A stretch of DNA of 64,000 nucleotides from Peptostreptococcaceae bacterium (GCA_027064135.1 JAMOQG010000019.1:62001-126000), one strand, 5' to 3'; counted from the stretch's first letter, positions 24,968 to 34,604 are shown. Made by a program: numbers and translations. The notes: a model not told the origin generated them from the sequence alone.

Positions 24968-25177
24968 ATGAAGAAAGTTCTTATCAGGGAAGAAAGATGT
25001 AAACAATGCGGTATCTGTGTAGATGCTTGTCCTAAAAATGCTATTTCATATAGTAGTGAAATAAATTCAAATGGATATCAACCTGTAGTTATTGATGATG
25101 ATTTATGTAATGGCTGTGGAATTTGCTATACAATGTGTCCAGATTGGGTATTTGAAATTTTGGGAGATAGGGGGTAG
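24968..25177 (+). CDS. 2-oxoacid:ferredoxin oxidoreductase, 2[4Fe-4S] ferredoxin-like delta subunit
   Basis: 69 aa with two CxxCxxCxxxCP clusters (CKQCGICVDACP; CNGCGICYTMCP). It passes electrons from the catalytic subunits to ferredoxin. GGAGG precedes the ATG, and the alpha subunit starts 3 nt after its stop. The order delta-alpha-beta-gamma matches Vor/Kor-type complexes. Confidence 0.88.
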   Translation: MKKVLIREERCKQCGICVDACPKNAISYSSEINSNGYQPVVIDDDLCNGCGICYTMCPDWVFEILGDRG

Positions 25178-25180
25178 TAT

Positions 25181-26239
25181 ATGGAAGATATGATTAAAGG
25201 TAATCACGCATTTGCGGAAGCGGCAATTAGAGCTGGAGCAACATTTTATGCTGGCTATCCAATTACACCATCTTCAGAGATTATGGAATATCTCTCTGTA
25301 AGATTGCCAGAAATAGGTGGAGTATTCATTCAAGCAGAAAGTGAAGGAGCATCAATGAATATTTTAACCGGTGCATCTGCATCAGGAGTTAGATGTTTTA
25401 CTGCATCTTCAAGTGTTGGTATGACATTAAAACAAGAAGGAATTTCACATATGGCAGATTCATATTTGCCGTTTTTAGCAATTAATGTAGTTAGATATGG
25501 TACTGGTTTAGGAACACTTGATACTGGTCAATCTGATTATTTAAGAGATACTAGAGGTGGAGGAAGTGGAGATTATAGAACTTTTGTATTGTCGCCATAT
25601 AGTCTTCAAGAAGCAGTTGAATTAATAGGACATGGATTTGATTTAGGTGATAAATATGGAATGGGTACTATTTTGCATACTGAAGCTGCATTAGGACAAA
25701 TGATGGAACCGTGTACTTTTCCAGAAATGAAAAAAGTTGAAAGAAGACATGGGTCTATAGATGGAACATATAGCTTTGAAAGAATATCGCCACTTTATAG
25801 AGATAGACGGCAAGAAGCAATCGATGAAAAAGCAAAATATGATAGTATTAAAGAAAATGAACAAATGTGGGCAGAAGAATCTTTAGAAGATGCTGAATAT
25901 GTAATAGTTGCTTATGGATTGGCTGGAAGATCTGCAACAGGAGCTGTTAAACAACTTAGAAATGAAGGTTATAAAGTAGGGTTAATTAGACCAATTACAC
26001 TTTGGCCATTTCCTGAAAAAGCTTTTGATAAAGTAAATAAAGATGTAAAAGGTTATATTTCTGTAGAAGAAAATGCTACTGGACAAATGGTTGAAGATAT
26101 TGCATTAACATTAAAGAAAACGATTCAAAGTTCAAAACCTGTTTATATGTTCGCTAACGCATTTGGTATTCCAACAATGAAGAAAATAAAAGCTGATTTC
26201 ATTAGTGTTAGAAATGGTGAAATAAAGGAGGTATATTAA
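25181..26239 (+). CDS. 2-oxoacid:ferredoxin oxidoreductase alpha subunit (Vor/Kor type)
   Basis: 352 aa. GNHAFAEAAIRAGATFYAGYPITPSSEI is the alpha-subunit start (N-terminal pyruvate-flavodoxin family domain); EGASMNILTGASASGVR follows, and a C-terminal transketolase-like domain ends the chain. It oxidatively decarboxylates a 2-oxoacid to acyl-CoA. Beside buk and an activator of the PrpR/BkdR kind, 2-oxoisovalerate and related branched substrates are more likely than 2-oxoglutarate, but sequence alone does not settle it. Confidence 0.85.
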   Translation: MEDMIKGNHAFAEAAIRAGATFYAGYPITPSSEIMEYLSVRLPEIGGVFIQAESEGASMNILTGASASGVRCFTASSSVGMTLKQEGISHMADSYLPFLAINVVRYGTGLGTLDTGQSDYLRDTRGGGSGDYRTFVLSPYSLQEAVELIGHGFDLGDKYGMGTILHTEAALGQMMEPCTFPEMKKVERRHGSIDGTYSFERISPLYRDRRQEAIDEKAKYDSIKENEQMWAEESLEDAEYVIVAYGLAGRSATGAVKQLRNEGYKVGLIRPITLWPFPEKAFDKVNKDVKGYISVEENATGQMVEDIALTLKKTIQSSKPVYMFANAFGIPTMKKIKADFISVRNGEIKEVY

Positions 26240-26240
26240 A

Positions 26241-26984
26241 ATGGCAATAGCAAAAAAAGTACCTGAAATGCTTAGTAAACAAATTTCTTTTTGTCCTGGT
26301 TGCGGTCATGGAGTTGTAGTAAGACTAATAGCAGAATGTGTTGAAGAATTGAAAATGGAAAAAAATGTTATTTTCAATGTTGGCGTAGGTTGTTATTCTT
26401 TAGCAACACCATCTATAGAAGCTGATAAATTTGATACTCTTCACGGTAGAGCTTCAGCGGTTGCAACAGGATTTAAAAGATGTAATCCTGATACTTTAGT
26501 AATTTCTTATCAAGGTGATGGAGATGCATATAGTATTGGAATAGGCGAGAGTTTTAGTGCTGCTTATAGAAATGAAAATATTACTGTGATTACTGTTAAT
26601 AATACGAATTATGGTATGACTGGTGGGCAAATGAGTGCTACTACTATGCCAGGGCAAAAAACAACAACATCACCACTAGGAAGAGATTGTAATACAACAG
26701 GAATGCCAATTAAATTTCCTGAAATGGTAGCTGCTACTTTTCCAAATGCGGCATATGTAGCAAGAGGTGCAGTAACAACTCCTAAATATGTTAATCAATT
26801 GAAAAAATATATTATGAATGCACTTAAAGCACAAATGAATAATGAAGGGTATTCGTTAATAGAGGTTTTATCACCGTGCCCAACAAATTGGGGTATGACT
26901 CCGCTTCAGGCGCTTGGAAGAGTTAATAAAGAACTTGTGGATTATTATCCTTTAGGCGAATTTAAAACAAGGAAGGTGAAATAA
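26241..26984 (+). CDS. 2-oxoacid:ferredoxin oxidoreductase beta subunit (ThDP-binding)
   Basis: 247 aa. FCPGCGHG at the start and the ThDP motif QGDGDAYSIG followed by VNNTNYGMTGGQ identify the beta subunit. AAGGAGG lies within the end of the alpha gene. With alpha, gamma and delta it forms the complete four-subunit enzyme. Confidence 0.88.
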   Translation: MAIAKKVPEMLSKQISFCPGCGHGVVVRLIAECVEELKMEKNVIFNVGVGCYSLATPSIEADKFDTLHGRASAVATGFKRCNPDTLVISYQGDGDAYSIGIGESFSAAYRNENITVITVNNTNYGMTGGQMSATTMPGQKTTTSPLGRDCNTTGMPIKFPEMVAATFPNAAYVARGAVTTPKYVNQLKKYIMNALKAQMNNEGYSLIEVLSPCPTNWGMTPLQALGRVNKELVDYYPLGEFKTRKVK

Positions 26985-26985
26985 T

Positions 26986-27525
26986 ATGAAAGAGATTTTA
27001 TTTGCTGGATTAGGCGGGCAAGGTATCCTTACTTCAGGCCTTGTAATATCGCAAATTGCTGTATCTAAAGATTTAAATGCAACATGGATTCCTCAATACG
27101 GTGCTGCAATGAGAGGTGGTACTGCAAATTGTACAGTGAAATTTGGAAATGATATGGTTTATAATCCTGCACAAGAAGAACCAGATATTCTTTTAGCAAT
27201 GAATAATCCATCTTTTCAAAAATTTGTTGGGATGGTTGCACCTGGTGGAACTGTAGTAATAGATAGTGGTCTTGTTACTTGTGATACTGATGTACGTGAT
27301 GATATTACTGTAATAGGTGTACCAAGTTCAGAAATGGCAATTGAAATGGGACATGCCAAAGGTGCTAACATTATTATGGTTGGTGTTATTGCAAAAGTTT
27401 CTGGAGATATTACTGAAGAAGATGGAATTAGCGGAATGAATGAAATGTTTAGAAAAAAAGGTAAAAGCAAATTTGAAGAACTGAATACTAAAGCATTTAA
27501 ATTAGGTTATAATTTCAAAAAATAA
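26986..27525 (+). CDS. 2-oxoacid:ferredoxin oxidoreductase gamma subunit
   Basis: 179 aa. ILFAGLGGQGILTSGLV and YGAAMRGGTANC are gamma-subunit signatures; this domain binds CoA. It starts 1 nt after the beta stop. Last gene of the sigma-54 operon; the aminotransferase that follows has its own likely promoter (TATAAT near 27539). Confidence 0.9.
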   Translation: MKEILFAGLGGQGILTSGLVISQIAVSKDLNATWIPQYGAAMRGGTANCTVKFGNDMVYNPAQEEPDILLAMNNPSFQKFVGMVAPGGTVVIDSGLVTCDTDVRDDITVIGVPSSEMAIEMGHAKGANIIMVGVIAKVSGDITEEDGISGMNEMFRKKGKSKFEELNTKAFKLGYNFKK

Positions 27526-27578
27526 TAAAATCATGTATAATGGTTTTATAAAAGAATTTATGTATTGGAGGAATTAAT

Positions 27579-28766
27579 ATGATATCTAAAAAAATGAAGG
27601 CATCTCTTGCGAGTAGTTCAGTTATTCGAGAAATGTTTGAAGAAGGTAATAGATTAGCTGAAATTTATGGTGCTGAGAATGTATTTGATTTCAGTATAGG
27701 AAATCCAAATGTAAAACCGCCTGAAAGAGTTAAGACTGCAATAAAGGAAATTCTTGATGAAGAGGATGCAAATTTTGTTCATGGATATATGAGTAATTCT
27801 GGTTATCCAGATGTACGTGAAGCTATTGCTCAAGATCTTAATAAAAAACATGGTTTAAATCTTTCCTTTAAAAATATAGCTATGTCTGTTGGAGCAGGTG
27901 GCGGTTTAATTGTTGTTTTTAAAACATTATTGGATCCAGGTGATGAAGTAATTACTTTCGCACCATATTTTGGGCCATATAGAGCTTATATTGATGATTG
28001 TCAGAGTAAACTTGTAATTGCAGAATCTCATAAAGGTACTTTTGAACCAGATTTAGCTACACTTGAGGCGGCAATTACTCCAAAAACCAAAGCGCTAATT
28101 ATAAATAACCCAAACAATCCTACAGGAGTTGTTTATAAAGAAGATATAATTAAAGGAATAGCAGATCTTCTTACAAAAAAATCAGAAGAATATGGACATA
28201 CTATTTATATAGTATCTGATGATCCTTATAGAGAAATAGTTTATGATGATATTGAAGTTCCATATATGCTTAATTATTATACAAGTACTTTTGCTGTTTA
28301 TTCATATAGTAAATCGCTTTCATTGCCAGGCGAAAGAATTGGATATGTTGCTTTTTCACCAGAAATAGAAGAAGCGGAAGAAATTGAGCAATGCTTGAGT
28401 AATGCAACAAGAAATATTGGCTTTACTAATGCGCCATCATTATTTCAAAGAGTAATTGTTAAATGTTTAGATGAAACAGTTGAAGTTGATGTTTATAAAA
28501 GAAATAGAGATTTACTATATAATCATTTATTAAGTTTAGGATTTGAAAGTGCAAAACCAGAAGGTGCATTTTACTTATTTGCTAAGTCATTAATAGAAGA
28601 CGATAAAGAATTTGTTAAAATAGCAAAAAAATATAATCTTCTTCTTGTACCAGGATCAACATTTGGTTGCCCAGGTTATTTTAGAGCGTCATATTGTATT
28701 TCATATGATAAAATTGAAAGATCATTAGCAGCTTGGACTAAACTTGCAAATGAATTAAATAAATAG
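27579..28766 (+). CDS. class I/II pyridoxal-phosphate aminotransferase
   Basis: 395 aa, fold type I. NNPNNPTGVVY and YSYSKSLSLPGERIGY carry the PLP contacts and the Schiff-base lysine. The N-terminal FSIGNPNVKPP and VHGYMSNSGYPDVREAIA match clostridial enzymes annotated as aspartate/aromatic-type aminotransferases. GGAGG precedes the ATG. Its position after the oxidoreductase suggests it feeds oxoacids into that pathway, but its substrate cannot be read from sequence. Confidence 0.85.
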   Translation: MISKKMKASLASSSVIREMFEEGNRLAEIYGAENVFDFSIGNPNVKPPERVKTAIKEILDEEDANFVHGYMSNSGYPDVREAIAQDLNKKHGLNLSFKNIAMSVGAGGGLIVVFKTLLDPGDEVITFAPYFGPYRAYIDDCQSKLVIAESHKGTFEPDLATLEAAITPKTKALIINNPNNPTGVVYKEDIIKGIADLLTKKSEEYGHTIYIVSDDPYREIVYDDIEVPYMLNYYTSTFAVYSYSKSLSLPGERIGYVAFSPEIEEAEEIEQCLSNATRNIGFTNAPSLFQRVIVKCLDETVEVDVYKRNRDLLYNHLLSLGFESAKPEGAFYLFAKSLIEDDKEFVKIAKKYNLLLVPGSTFGCPGYFRASYCISYDKIERSLAAWTKLANELNK

Positions 28767-28777
28767 AAATAAATATG

Positions 28778-28832
28778 AAATAGACTCTTTAAAAGATAAT
28801 TAATTTATCATTTTAACGAGTCTATATTTTTT
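28778..28832 (+). terminator. intrinsic terminator after the aminotransferase
   Basis: ATAGACTC and GAGTCTAT form the outer stem, with further AT pairing inside (AAAAGAT / ATCATTTT), then a T run. Confidence 0.8.
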
Positions 28833-28843
28833 AAAACTGTTTT

Positions 28844-28872
28844 TTGACAGTTGTATTATTTTATGCTAATAT
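28844..28872 (+). promoter_or_regulatory. sigma-A promoter of ribU
   Basis: TTGACA (28844-28849), 17-nt spacer, TAATAT (28867-28872). Confidence 0.7.
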
Positions 28873-28892
28873 TATCTTGTAAACAAATGAAA

Positions 28893-29044
28893 ATTCTTCA
28901 GGGTCGGGTGAAATTCCCAACCGGCGGTTATAGTCCGCGAGCTAACGCTGAACTGGTGTAATTCCAGTACCGACAGTAAAGTCTGGATGGGAGAAGATTA
29001 TATATCCTTTTATTTTACCCTGAAGTTATTGACTTCAGTTTTTT
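28893..29044 (+). promoter_or_regulatory. FMN riboswitch with terminator
   Basis: The aptamer (28893-28998) has AGGGTCGGGTGAAATTCCC, ACCGGCGGT, AGTCCGCGAGC and GGTGTAATTCC, all standard RFN-element blocks. The terminator is CTGAAGT / ACTTCAG plus T6 (29020-29044). CTTCAGGG (28896-28903) is a perfect complement of CCCTGAAG (29018-29025), giving the antiterminator. FMN binding should end transcription before ribU. Confidence 0.97.
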
Positions 29045-29063
29045 AATTTAAGGAGGAATTTTT

Positions 29064-29654
29064 ATGAATGATTCAAAAAAGTTATTATCAGTAAAAAATA
29101 TGGCAAAGATTTCAATTTTATCAGTAATTGCATTTATTTTAATGCAGATAGAATTACCTTTACCAATATTTCCAAGTTTTTTAAAAGTTGATTTGAGTGA
29201 TCTTCCAGCGCTTATCGGTGGATTTGCACTTGGACCTGCAGTAGGAATTTTAATTGAGCTATTTAAAAATTTAATGCATTTAGCTAGAACTAGCACATCT
29301 GGTGTTGGAGAATTAGCGAATTTTTTAGTGGGAATTGCATTAGTTGTTCCAGCAAGCATGATATATTTTAGAAATAAGACTAAAAAAAATGCAATTATAG
29401 GATTATTAGTGGGTACAATTATTATGGGAATAGTCGGTGGACTTTTTAATTATTTTGTATTATTACCGTTTTATGCTAATGTAATGAAATTTCCAATGGA
29501 TGCGATTGTTAGTATGGGAACTATAGTAAACAAGAATATTGTTGATGTAAAAACTTTAATATTCTATGCAATAATTCCATTTAATGTTTTTAAAGGTGTT
29601 GTTATATCGGTGTTTACGCTGTTAGTTTATAAAAGGATTTCAAGACTTTTATAG
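29064..29654 (+). CDS. ribU: riboflavin ECF transporter substrate-binding protein
   Basis: 196 aa S component of an energy-coupling-factor transporter for riboflavin. About six membrane segments; LPIFPSFLKVDLSDLPALIGGFALGP-type sequence near residue 35-60 is the RibU signature. The FMN riboswitch in front confirms the substrate. AAGGAGG precedes the ATG. The ECF ATPases are not in the window. Confidence 0.93.
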   Translation: MNDSKKLLSVKNMAKISILSVIAFILMQIELPLPIFPSFLKVDLSDLPALIGGFALGPAVGILIELFKNLMHLARTSTSGVGELANFLVGIALVVPASMIYFRNKTKKNAIIGLLVGTIIMGIVGGLFNYFVLLPFYANVMKFPMDAIVSMGTIVNKNIVDVKTLIFYAIIPFNVFKGVVISVFTLLVYKRISRLL

Positions 29655-29725
29655 AAATATTATTTTAGTATTTCGCAAAAAAATAATAGAGTTTAAAAAG
29701 AATTAAAGAAATTGTTATAATAAAT

Positions 29726-29754
29726 TTGACTTCACTATATACCTGTGTTATTAT
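29726..29754 (+). promoter_or_regulatory. sigma-A promoter of the cold-shock gene
   Basis: TTGACT (29726-29731), 17-nt spacer, TATTAT (29749-29754). Confidence 0.7.
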
Positions 29755-29795
29755 AAGTAAGTAAGAGTTAGTTAATATTTTGGAGGTAAGGAAAA

Positions 29796-30002
29796 ATGAA
29801 AAAAGGTACAGTAAAATGGTTTAATGCAGAAAAAGGTTTTGGTTTTATTACAGTTGAAGGCGAAGAAGACGTATTCGTACATTTCTCAGCTATCAATTCT
29901 GACGGATTCAAAACTTTAGAAGAAGGCGAAGAAGTTCAGTTCGAAGTTGTTGAAGGCGCTAAAGGTCCTCAAGCTGAGAACGTATCAAAAGTAAATAACT
30001 AA
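29796..30002 (+). CDS. cold-shock protein (CspA family)
   Basis: 68 aa single cold-shock domain, binding single-stranded RNA and DNA. RNP1 is KGFGFITV and RNP2 [13 protein letters not shown] precedes the ATG. Compared with its neighbours the gene uses more C-ending codons (GAC, TTC, GCT), as expected of a highly expressed gene. Monocistronic. Confidence 0.95.
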   Translation: MKKGTVKWFNAEKGFGFITVEGEEDVFVHFSAINSDGFKTLEEGEEVQFEVVEGAKGPQAENVSKVNN

Positions 30003-30121
30003 GCTATAAATTTATAATTTTTATTATATATTTTAAGTAACATGGAAATTATTCAAAGTTTATTAACTGAAAGTAGTTTCAAGTTAGCTGAGTAGTTGGT
30101 TATAATAATTTGTTTAAAACG

Positions 30122-30148
30122 AGCATTATTTAAAATAATGCTTTTTTT
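30122..30148 (+). terminator. intrinsic terminator downstream of the cold-shock gene
   Basis: AGCATTATT / AATAATGCT perfect stem, 4-nt loop, T run. Confidence 0.85.
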
Positions 30149-30193
30149 ATTGCGAAAAATGTATTCTTAAGAAAAAAATTAGGAAGGTAAATT

Positions 30194-31387
30194 ATGATTA
30201 ATAAAGAAGTTATTATAATTGGTGCGGGTCCTGCTGGTTTAATGGCAGCAAATATTATTGATAAAGAATTTATTTTATTAGAGAAAAATAATGAAGTAGG
30301 AAAAAAAATATTGATATCTGGTAGTGGACAATGTAATTATACGAATGCTTGCAAAATTAAAGAGTTTAATGAAAAATTTGGAAATAAAAAAAGATTCGTT
30401 CAATATGGATTTAGTAAATTTTCTAATGAGGATTCAATTGATTTTTTTAAAGATAAAAATTTAATGAGTTATATTAGGGAAGATGGAAAAGTATTTCCTT
30501 CTACTTTAAATGCTGAAGATATTATTAATGCACTTACAAAAAAAATAAAGAATAAAATTAAATATGATTCGGAAGTGTTAAGTGTTGAAAGAAAAGAAGA
30601 ATATTATTTTATTAAAACAAAAAATGAAATATATAAAGCAAAATATGTTATTATATCTACAGGTGGAAGGACATATCCTAAAACTGGAAGTACAGGAGAT
30701 GGATATAAATTTGCAAAAAAATTAGGCATAAATATTGTTAAATTGAAAAACGGATTGTGTGGGCTGAATATTTATGAAGATCTTAGTGAATTTTCAGGCA
30801 TTTCGTTTAAAAATATTTCAGGTGAGGTGTATCGGAATGATAGAAAAATTATTGAATTAAGTGGTGATTTGCTTTTTACACATATTGGATTAAGTGGACC
30901 TTCAATTATTAATAATTCAAGATATATTAATGAAGAAGATATTATTAAAATAAACTTTTCTGGTATGAAAAAAGAAGAATTTGAAAATAAATTTATAGAA
31001 AAAATAAAGAAACAATCAAAAAAGACAGTTATTAACAATATTAAAGAATTTGATATTCCTGATAGAATTATTTTTAAATTTTTAGAGAATATCAAGTTAA
31101 ATATAATTAGTGCTGAGCTAAATAAGAAAAATAGAAATTTAATAATAAAAAATATTACTGAAAAAGAATTTACTGTTAAAAAAGTTGGAACACTACATAA
31201 TTCTATGGTAACAGTAGGTGGAATAGATTTAAAAGAAATAAATAAAAAAAGCATGGAATGTAAAAACAATGAAAATCTATTTTTTATTGGTGAAGTTTTA
31301 GATGTTGATGGCGATACAGGTGGGTATAATATTCAATGGGCTTTTACGAGTGCAAATTTAGCATCTTCGAAGATAAATGAAAATTAA
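30194..31387 (+). CDS. NAD(P)/FAD-dependent oxidoreductase, HI0933/YhiN family
   Basis: 397 aa flavoprotein. The dinucleotide fold IIIGAGPAGLMAA is at residues 6-19, LLEKNNEVGKKILISGSGQCNYTN is the family hallmark, and GEVLDVDGDTGGYNIQWAF closes the FAD site near the C-terminus. Reaction unknown in this family. AGGAAGG precedes the ATG. A DMT transporter gene follows after 38 nt. Confidence 0.88.
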   Translation: MINKEVIIIGAGPAGLMAANIIDKEFILLEKNNEVGKKILISGSGQCNYTNACKIKEFNEKFGNKKRFVQYGFSKFSNEDSIDFFKDKNLMSYIREDGKVFPSTLNAEDIINALTKKIKNKIKYDSEVLSVERKEEYYFIKTKNEIYKAKYVIISTGGRTYPKTGSTGDGYKFAKKLGINIVKLKNGLCGLNIYEDLSEFSGISFKNISGEVYRNDRKIIELSGDLLFTHIGLSGPSIINNSRYINEEDIIKINFSGMKKEEFENKFIEKIKKQSKKTVINNIKEFDIPDRIIFKFLENIKLNIISAELNKKNRNLIIKNITEKEFTVKKVGTLHNSMVTVGGIDLKEINKKSMECKNNENLFFIGEVLDVDGDTGGYNIQWAFTSANLASSKINEN

Positions 31388-31425
31388 GTATAACCATCAA
31401 TTATATTTTGCTATGGGGGGAGAAT

Positions 31426-32334
31426 ATGAAAAAAGGATATTTTGCGATTGCAATTGCAGTTTTACCATGGGGATTTAGTTTTTTAAACACTAAAATAGCA
31501 ATTCAAGCGCTTGGAGCAATGACACTTTGTTTTTCAAGATTTTTAATAGCTTTAGTGATTATTTCAATAGTGGCGTTTATAACTAAAAAAGATTTGAAAA
31601 TAAAAAATGAAGATATAAAATACTTTTTGCTTGCAGGTGGAGTGGGAATTACTGTTTATTTTTATTTTGAAAATAATGGTGTTAAATATATTGATCCGTC
31701 GGCTGCTTCTTTGCTTTTGGCATCTATGCCAATTGCTACAATATTTTCTGAAGCGTTGTTTGATGGTAGAAAATTAGATAAAAAAATGATTATTGGAGGA
31801 TTAATTTCATTAATCGGTGTAGGTATTATTATGGGTGGAGATATTAATTTAAATAGTTTATTTGTTGGAGATGCGTTAAAAGGATACTTAATGATGTTTG
31901 GAGCAATATTATCGTGGGTAGTTTATTCTTTATCTACTAAAGTTCTTTTTAAAAAATATTCTCAATTTACAATTGTTTTTTATCAGTTTTTATTTGGAGT
32001 TGTTTTAGCTTTTCCATTTATATTCATTGAAAAAAATTCTTTTGAATTAGTTAATAATGTAGTAGTGTTTAATGTATTAATGCTTGGAGTCTTTTCTTCG
32101 GCAATTGGATTCTTTGCATTTAATTATTCTATGAAGGCGCTTGGAGTTTCTAAAGCATCATTGTTTATAAATTTTATACCTCTTGTAACGATAATAGCTA
32201 GTTATTTTTATTATGGAACTTTTATAGGTTTGAATCAGGTTATTGGTGGAATATTTATTATAGGATCGGTATTAATTAATAGAGAAGATAAAGAAGTTGA
32301 ATATATTAATACCCATAGAAATGTAAGTGATTAA
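31426..32334 (+). CDS. EamA/DMT-family transporter
   Basis: 302 aa with about ten membrane helices in two EamA repeats (first ending near residue 135, second beginning near 150). GGGGGGAG precedes ATG 31426; an in-frame TTG at 31408 lacks a site. The solute is unknown. Its stop (TAA) is immediately followed by the next start. Confidence 0.85.
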   Translation: MKKGYFAIAIAVLPWGFSFLNTKIAIQALGAMTLCFSRFLIALVIISIVAFITKKDLKIKNEDIKYFLLAGGVGITVYFYFENNGVKYIDPSAASLLLASMPIATIFSEALFDGRKLDKKMIIGGLISLIGVGIIMGGDINLNSLFVGDALKGYLMMFGAILSWVVYSLSTKVLFKKYSQFTIVFYQFLFGVVLAFPFIFIEKNSFELVNNVVVFNVLMLGVFSSAIGFFAFNYSMKALGVSKASLFINFIPLVTIIASYFYYGTFIGLNQVIGGIFIIGSVLINREDKEVEYINTHRNVSD

Positions 32335-32745
32335 ATGAATAAAAAAGATATTGCAGGGGATTATTATTTAGGCGAATATAATTGTGCTCAGTCAGTGATA
32401 TTATCTTTCGAAAAAGAACTTAAAATTTCTAAGGATAGTTTAGAAAAAATTTCATATGCTTTCGGTGGTGGAATTGGCGGACTTCAAAAAATATGTGGCG
32501 CTATAACCGGTGGTGTGATGGTACTAGGCATATTGAAAAAAGATAATTCAAAAGATTTAGTAAGAAAATTAATAAATAAATTTGAAAATAAAAATGATTT
32601 TTCAAATTGTATTCAATTAATTGATATTGATTTTAATGATGAAAATTACTCTATTAGTGAAGAAAGATTAAAGATAAAAAAGATGAAATGTTATAATTAT
32701 GTGCGCGATGTTGTTGGAATAGTAGAAAATTTAATAAATGAATAA
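32335..32745 (+). CDS. C_GCAxxG_C_C family protein
   Basis: 136 aa. YNCAQSVI near the start and KICGAITGGVMVLG in the middle give the family pattern C...GCxxxxG, with further cysteines near the end (NCIQL, KCYNYV). The family is often predicted to be redox-active or metal-binding but is uncharacterised. It abuts the transporter gene and ends in a terminator. Confidence 0.8.
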   Translation: MNKKDIAGDYYLGEYNCAQSVILSFEKELKISKDSLEKISYAFGGGIGGLQKICGAITGGVMVLGILKKDNSKDLVRKLINKFENKNDFSNCIQLIDIDFNDENYSISEERLKIKKMKCYNYVRDVVGIVENLINE

Positions 32746-32775
32746 AAACCAAATGTTTTTTACATTTGGTTTTTT
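32745..32775 (+). terminator. intrinsic terminator
   Basis: AAAACCAAATGT / ACATTTGGTTTT perfect 12-bp stem followed by T. Confidence 0.95.
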
Positions 32776-32822
32776 ACTTTAATGATTTGTTTGAATGCCG
32801 ATATTATTTATGGAGGGATTTC

Positions 32823-34604
32823 ATGAAAATTACATCTTTTTTAAATACTTTAAAATTAAATGAAACAAAAAAAGAAAATGTTAAAATTAATTCTGACAAA
32901 AAAGAATCTGGTTTTGATTCTCTTTCTATGGAAAAAACAAATGAAAATTTAAAAATATATAAAACATTAAAAGATAATAATGTTGAACCAACAAAAGAAA
33001 TGATTGAAGAGATAAAAATTGGATTTGATAAATTAGATGGGGCTTTTAATCAAAAAATTGAGAGCCTTGATATGCTATTAAAAAAAGATATTGAAGTTAG
33101 TGAAAAAAACTTTCAAATTATACATAACTCGTTAAATACTAAAGTCGATTATAATAAATTATTTGAAGTTTTAAGTAAATATGGTGAAAATGAAGAAATT
33201 AATTATGATGAATTATTAAATAAATTAGGGTTTTCAAAAAAAGTTATTTCTGAGTTTATTATAAATTTATCAAAAAATATGACTGTAATAGATAATTTAA
33301 TGAGTATAATAAATAATGATTTTATTAATGAATTAACAGAGGTTGATAAAGAAAATATTAATAAAATAGTAGATGGTAATGAAAATGTTGATGATAAAAC
33401 TTTTGAATTAAAAGTTGATGAGATGTTAAATGAATTTGAAAAAACCGTAAATGAAGTAATTGATGAGTTAAAAAATGATGTTCCTATAGAAGTAATAGAT
33501 TTAGTAAATAGTAGTAATTTCAGAATGTTTTTAGTTGAAACAACAACGAAAGAAATGAATGAAGTGAAAAATGAATTTGATAATTTTAAAAAGGAAAATT
33601 TAAATTTAATTGATAACACTCTTTCTTTGCCGGATGGAAATAAAAATGTTGATAAAAAAATTAATGCACTTGAAAAAGTTATTAATAATTTTGAAAATAT
33701 AATTATGAAAAGTGATATTACTTTATATACTACAATGAAACAGGAAAAAGAATTAATAAATATGACTTCAAAACTTGAAGTGGCTAAAGAATATCTTGAA
33801 AAAAATGATTTTTCTGAAGCAAAAGAAGTTTTAAAGGAAGTAAAAAAAGAACTAGATAAAATCGATTTTAAACCTAAAGATGTTAAAGTGAAAGCTTTTA
33901 TGAAAAAAGAAGCTAATAAAATTTTATTTGGAGAAAAAAATAATTTTAAAGATATTTATAATACATTTAGTAAAAAAAACAAAGGTGTAAGAGATACTTT
34001 GGAAGTTTTAAGAGCGACAGGAGTAAATCATGATTCTGAAATAGCTCAGAAAATTGAAAAATCTGATTTTAATAAATTTCAAATGAATAATTTAAAAAAT
34101 GCAGTATTAGATATTATGAAATTTAATGAAGGGAAAGTTTCTAATGAATTAAAAAATACTGTTAACAATATTACAGGAAATCAATTTCAAAATAAATTAG
34201 AAGTTAAATCAAATGTGCAACAAATGCATTTTTCTATTCCTTATGAACTTAATAGTAAAATAAAATCTTTGGATTTGTATGTTAATTCCAAAAAAGAAAA
34301 TGAAAAAATGGATTGGAAAAATTCGACTTTATATTTTGTTGTTAATTTAAAAAACTATGGAAAAACAGGTATTAGAATTTCTTCTACAAATAAAGTTGTA
34401 AATATGAATATTAAAAATGATTCTGATGAATTTAAAAATAATTCATATAAGCTTTTTAATTCGTTTCTTGATGAGCTTTCTGAAGAAGGTTTTATAAGAG
34501 GGAAAGTCACTTATGCTAAATATTTAGATGAAAATATTGAAGGAAATATAAAAAAAGATTTAGGTATAAATGAAAATAAAAATGGATTTGATGTGAGAAT
34601 ATGA
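32823..34604 (+). CDS. large coiled protein with FliK-like C-terminus
   Basis: 593 aa, Lys/Glu/Asn-rich and largely helical, no signal peptide or membrane segment. GGAGGG precedes ATG 32823. The last 120 residues have a predominantly beta pattern (IPYELNSKIKSLDLYVN, then LYFVVNLKNYGKTGIRIS, then FNSFLDELSEEGFIRGKV) that resembles the FliK C-terminal substrate-switch domain. Because the next gene encodes an FlhB C-terminal-like protein, the pair parallels B. subtilis ylqG-ylqH. The FliK link is inference from pattern and context. Confidence 0.5.
   Translation: MKITSFLNTLKLNETKKENVKINSDKKESGFDSLSMEKTNENLKIYKTLKDNNVEPTKEMIEEIKIGFDKLDGAFNQKIESLDMLLKKDIEVSEKNFQIIHNSLNTKVDYNKLFEVLSKYGENEEINYDELLNKLGFSKKVISEFIINLSKNMTVIDNLMSIINNDFINELTEVDKENINKIVDGNENVDDKTFELKVDEMLNEFEKTVNEVIDELKNDVPIEVIDLVNSSNFRMFLVETTTKEMNEVKNEFDNFKKENLNLIDNTLSLPDGNKNVDKKINALEKVINNFENIIMKSDITLYTTMKQEKELINMTSKLEVAKEYLEKNDFSEAKEVLKEVKKELDKIDFKPKDVKVKAFMKKEANKILFGEKNNFKDIYNTFSKKNKGVRDTLEVLRATGVNHDSEIAQKIEKSDFNKFQMNNLKNAVLDIMKFNEGKVSNELKNTVNNITGNQFQNKLEVKSNVQQMHFSIPYELNSKIKSLDLYVNSKKENEKMDWKNSTLYFVVNLKNYGKTGIRISSTNKVVNMNIKNDSDEFKNNSYKLFNSFLDELSEEGFIRGKVTYAKYLDENIEGNIKKDLGINENKNGFDVRI

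Noticed and set aside
30772..31269. 165-aa minus-strand open frame in the flavoprotein gene
   Set aside because: Ser/Phe/Ile-rich composition and overlap with a conserved gene mark it as a shadow.
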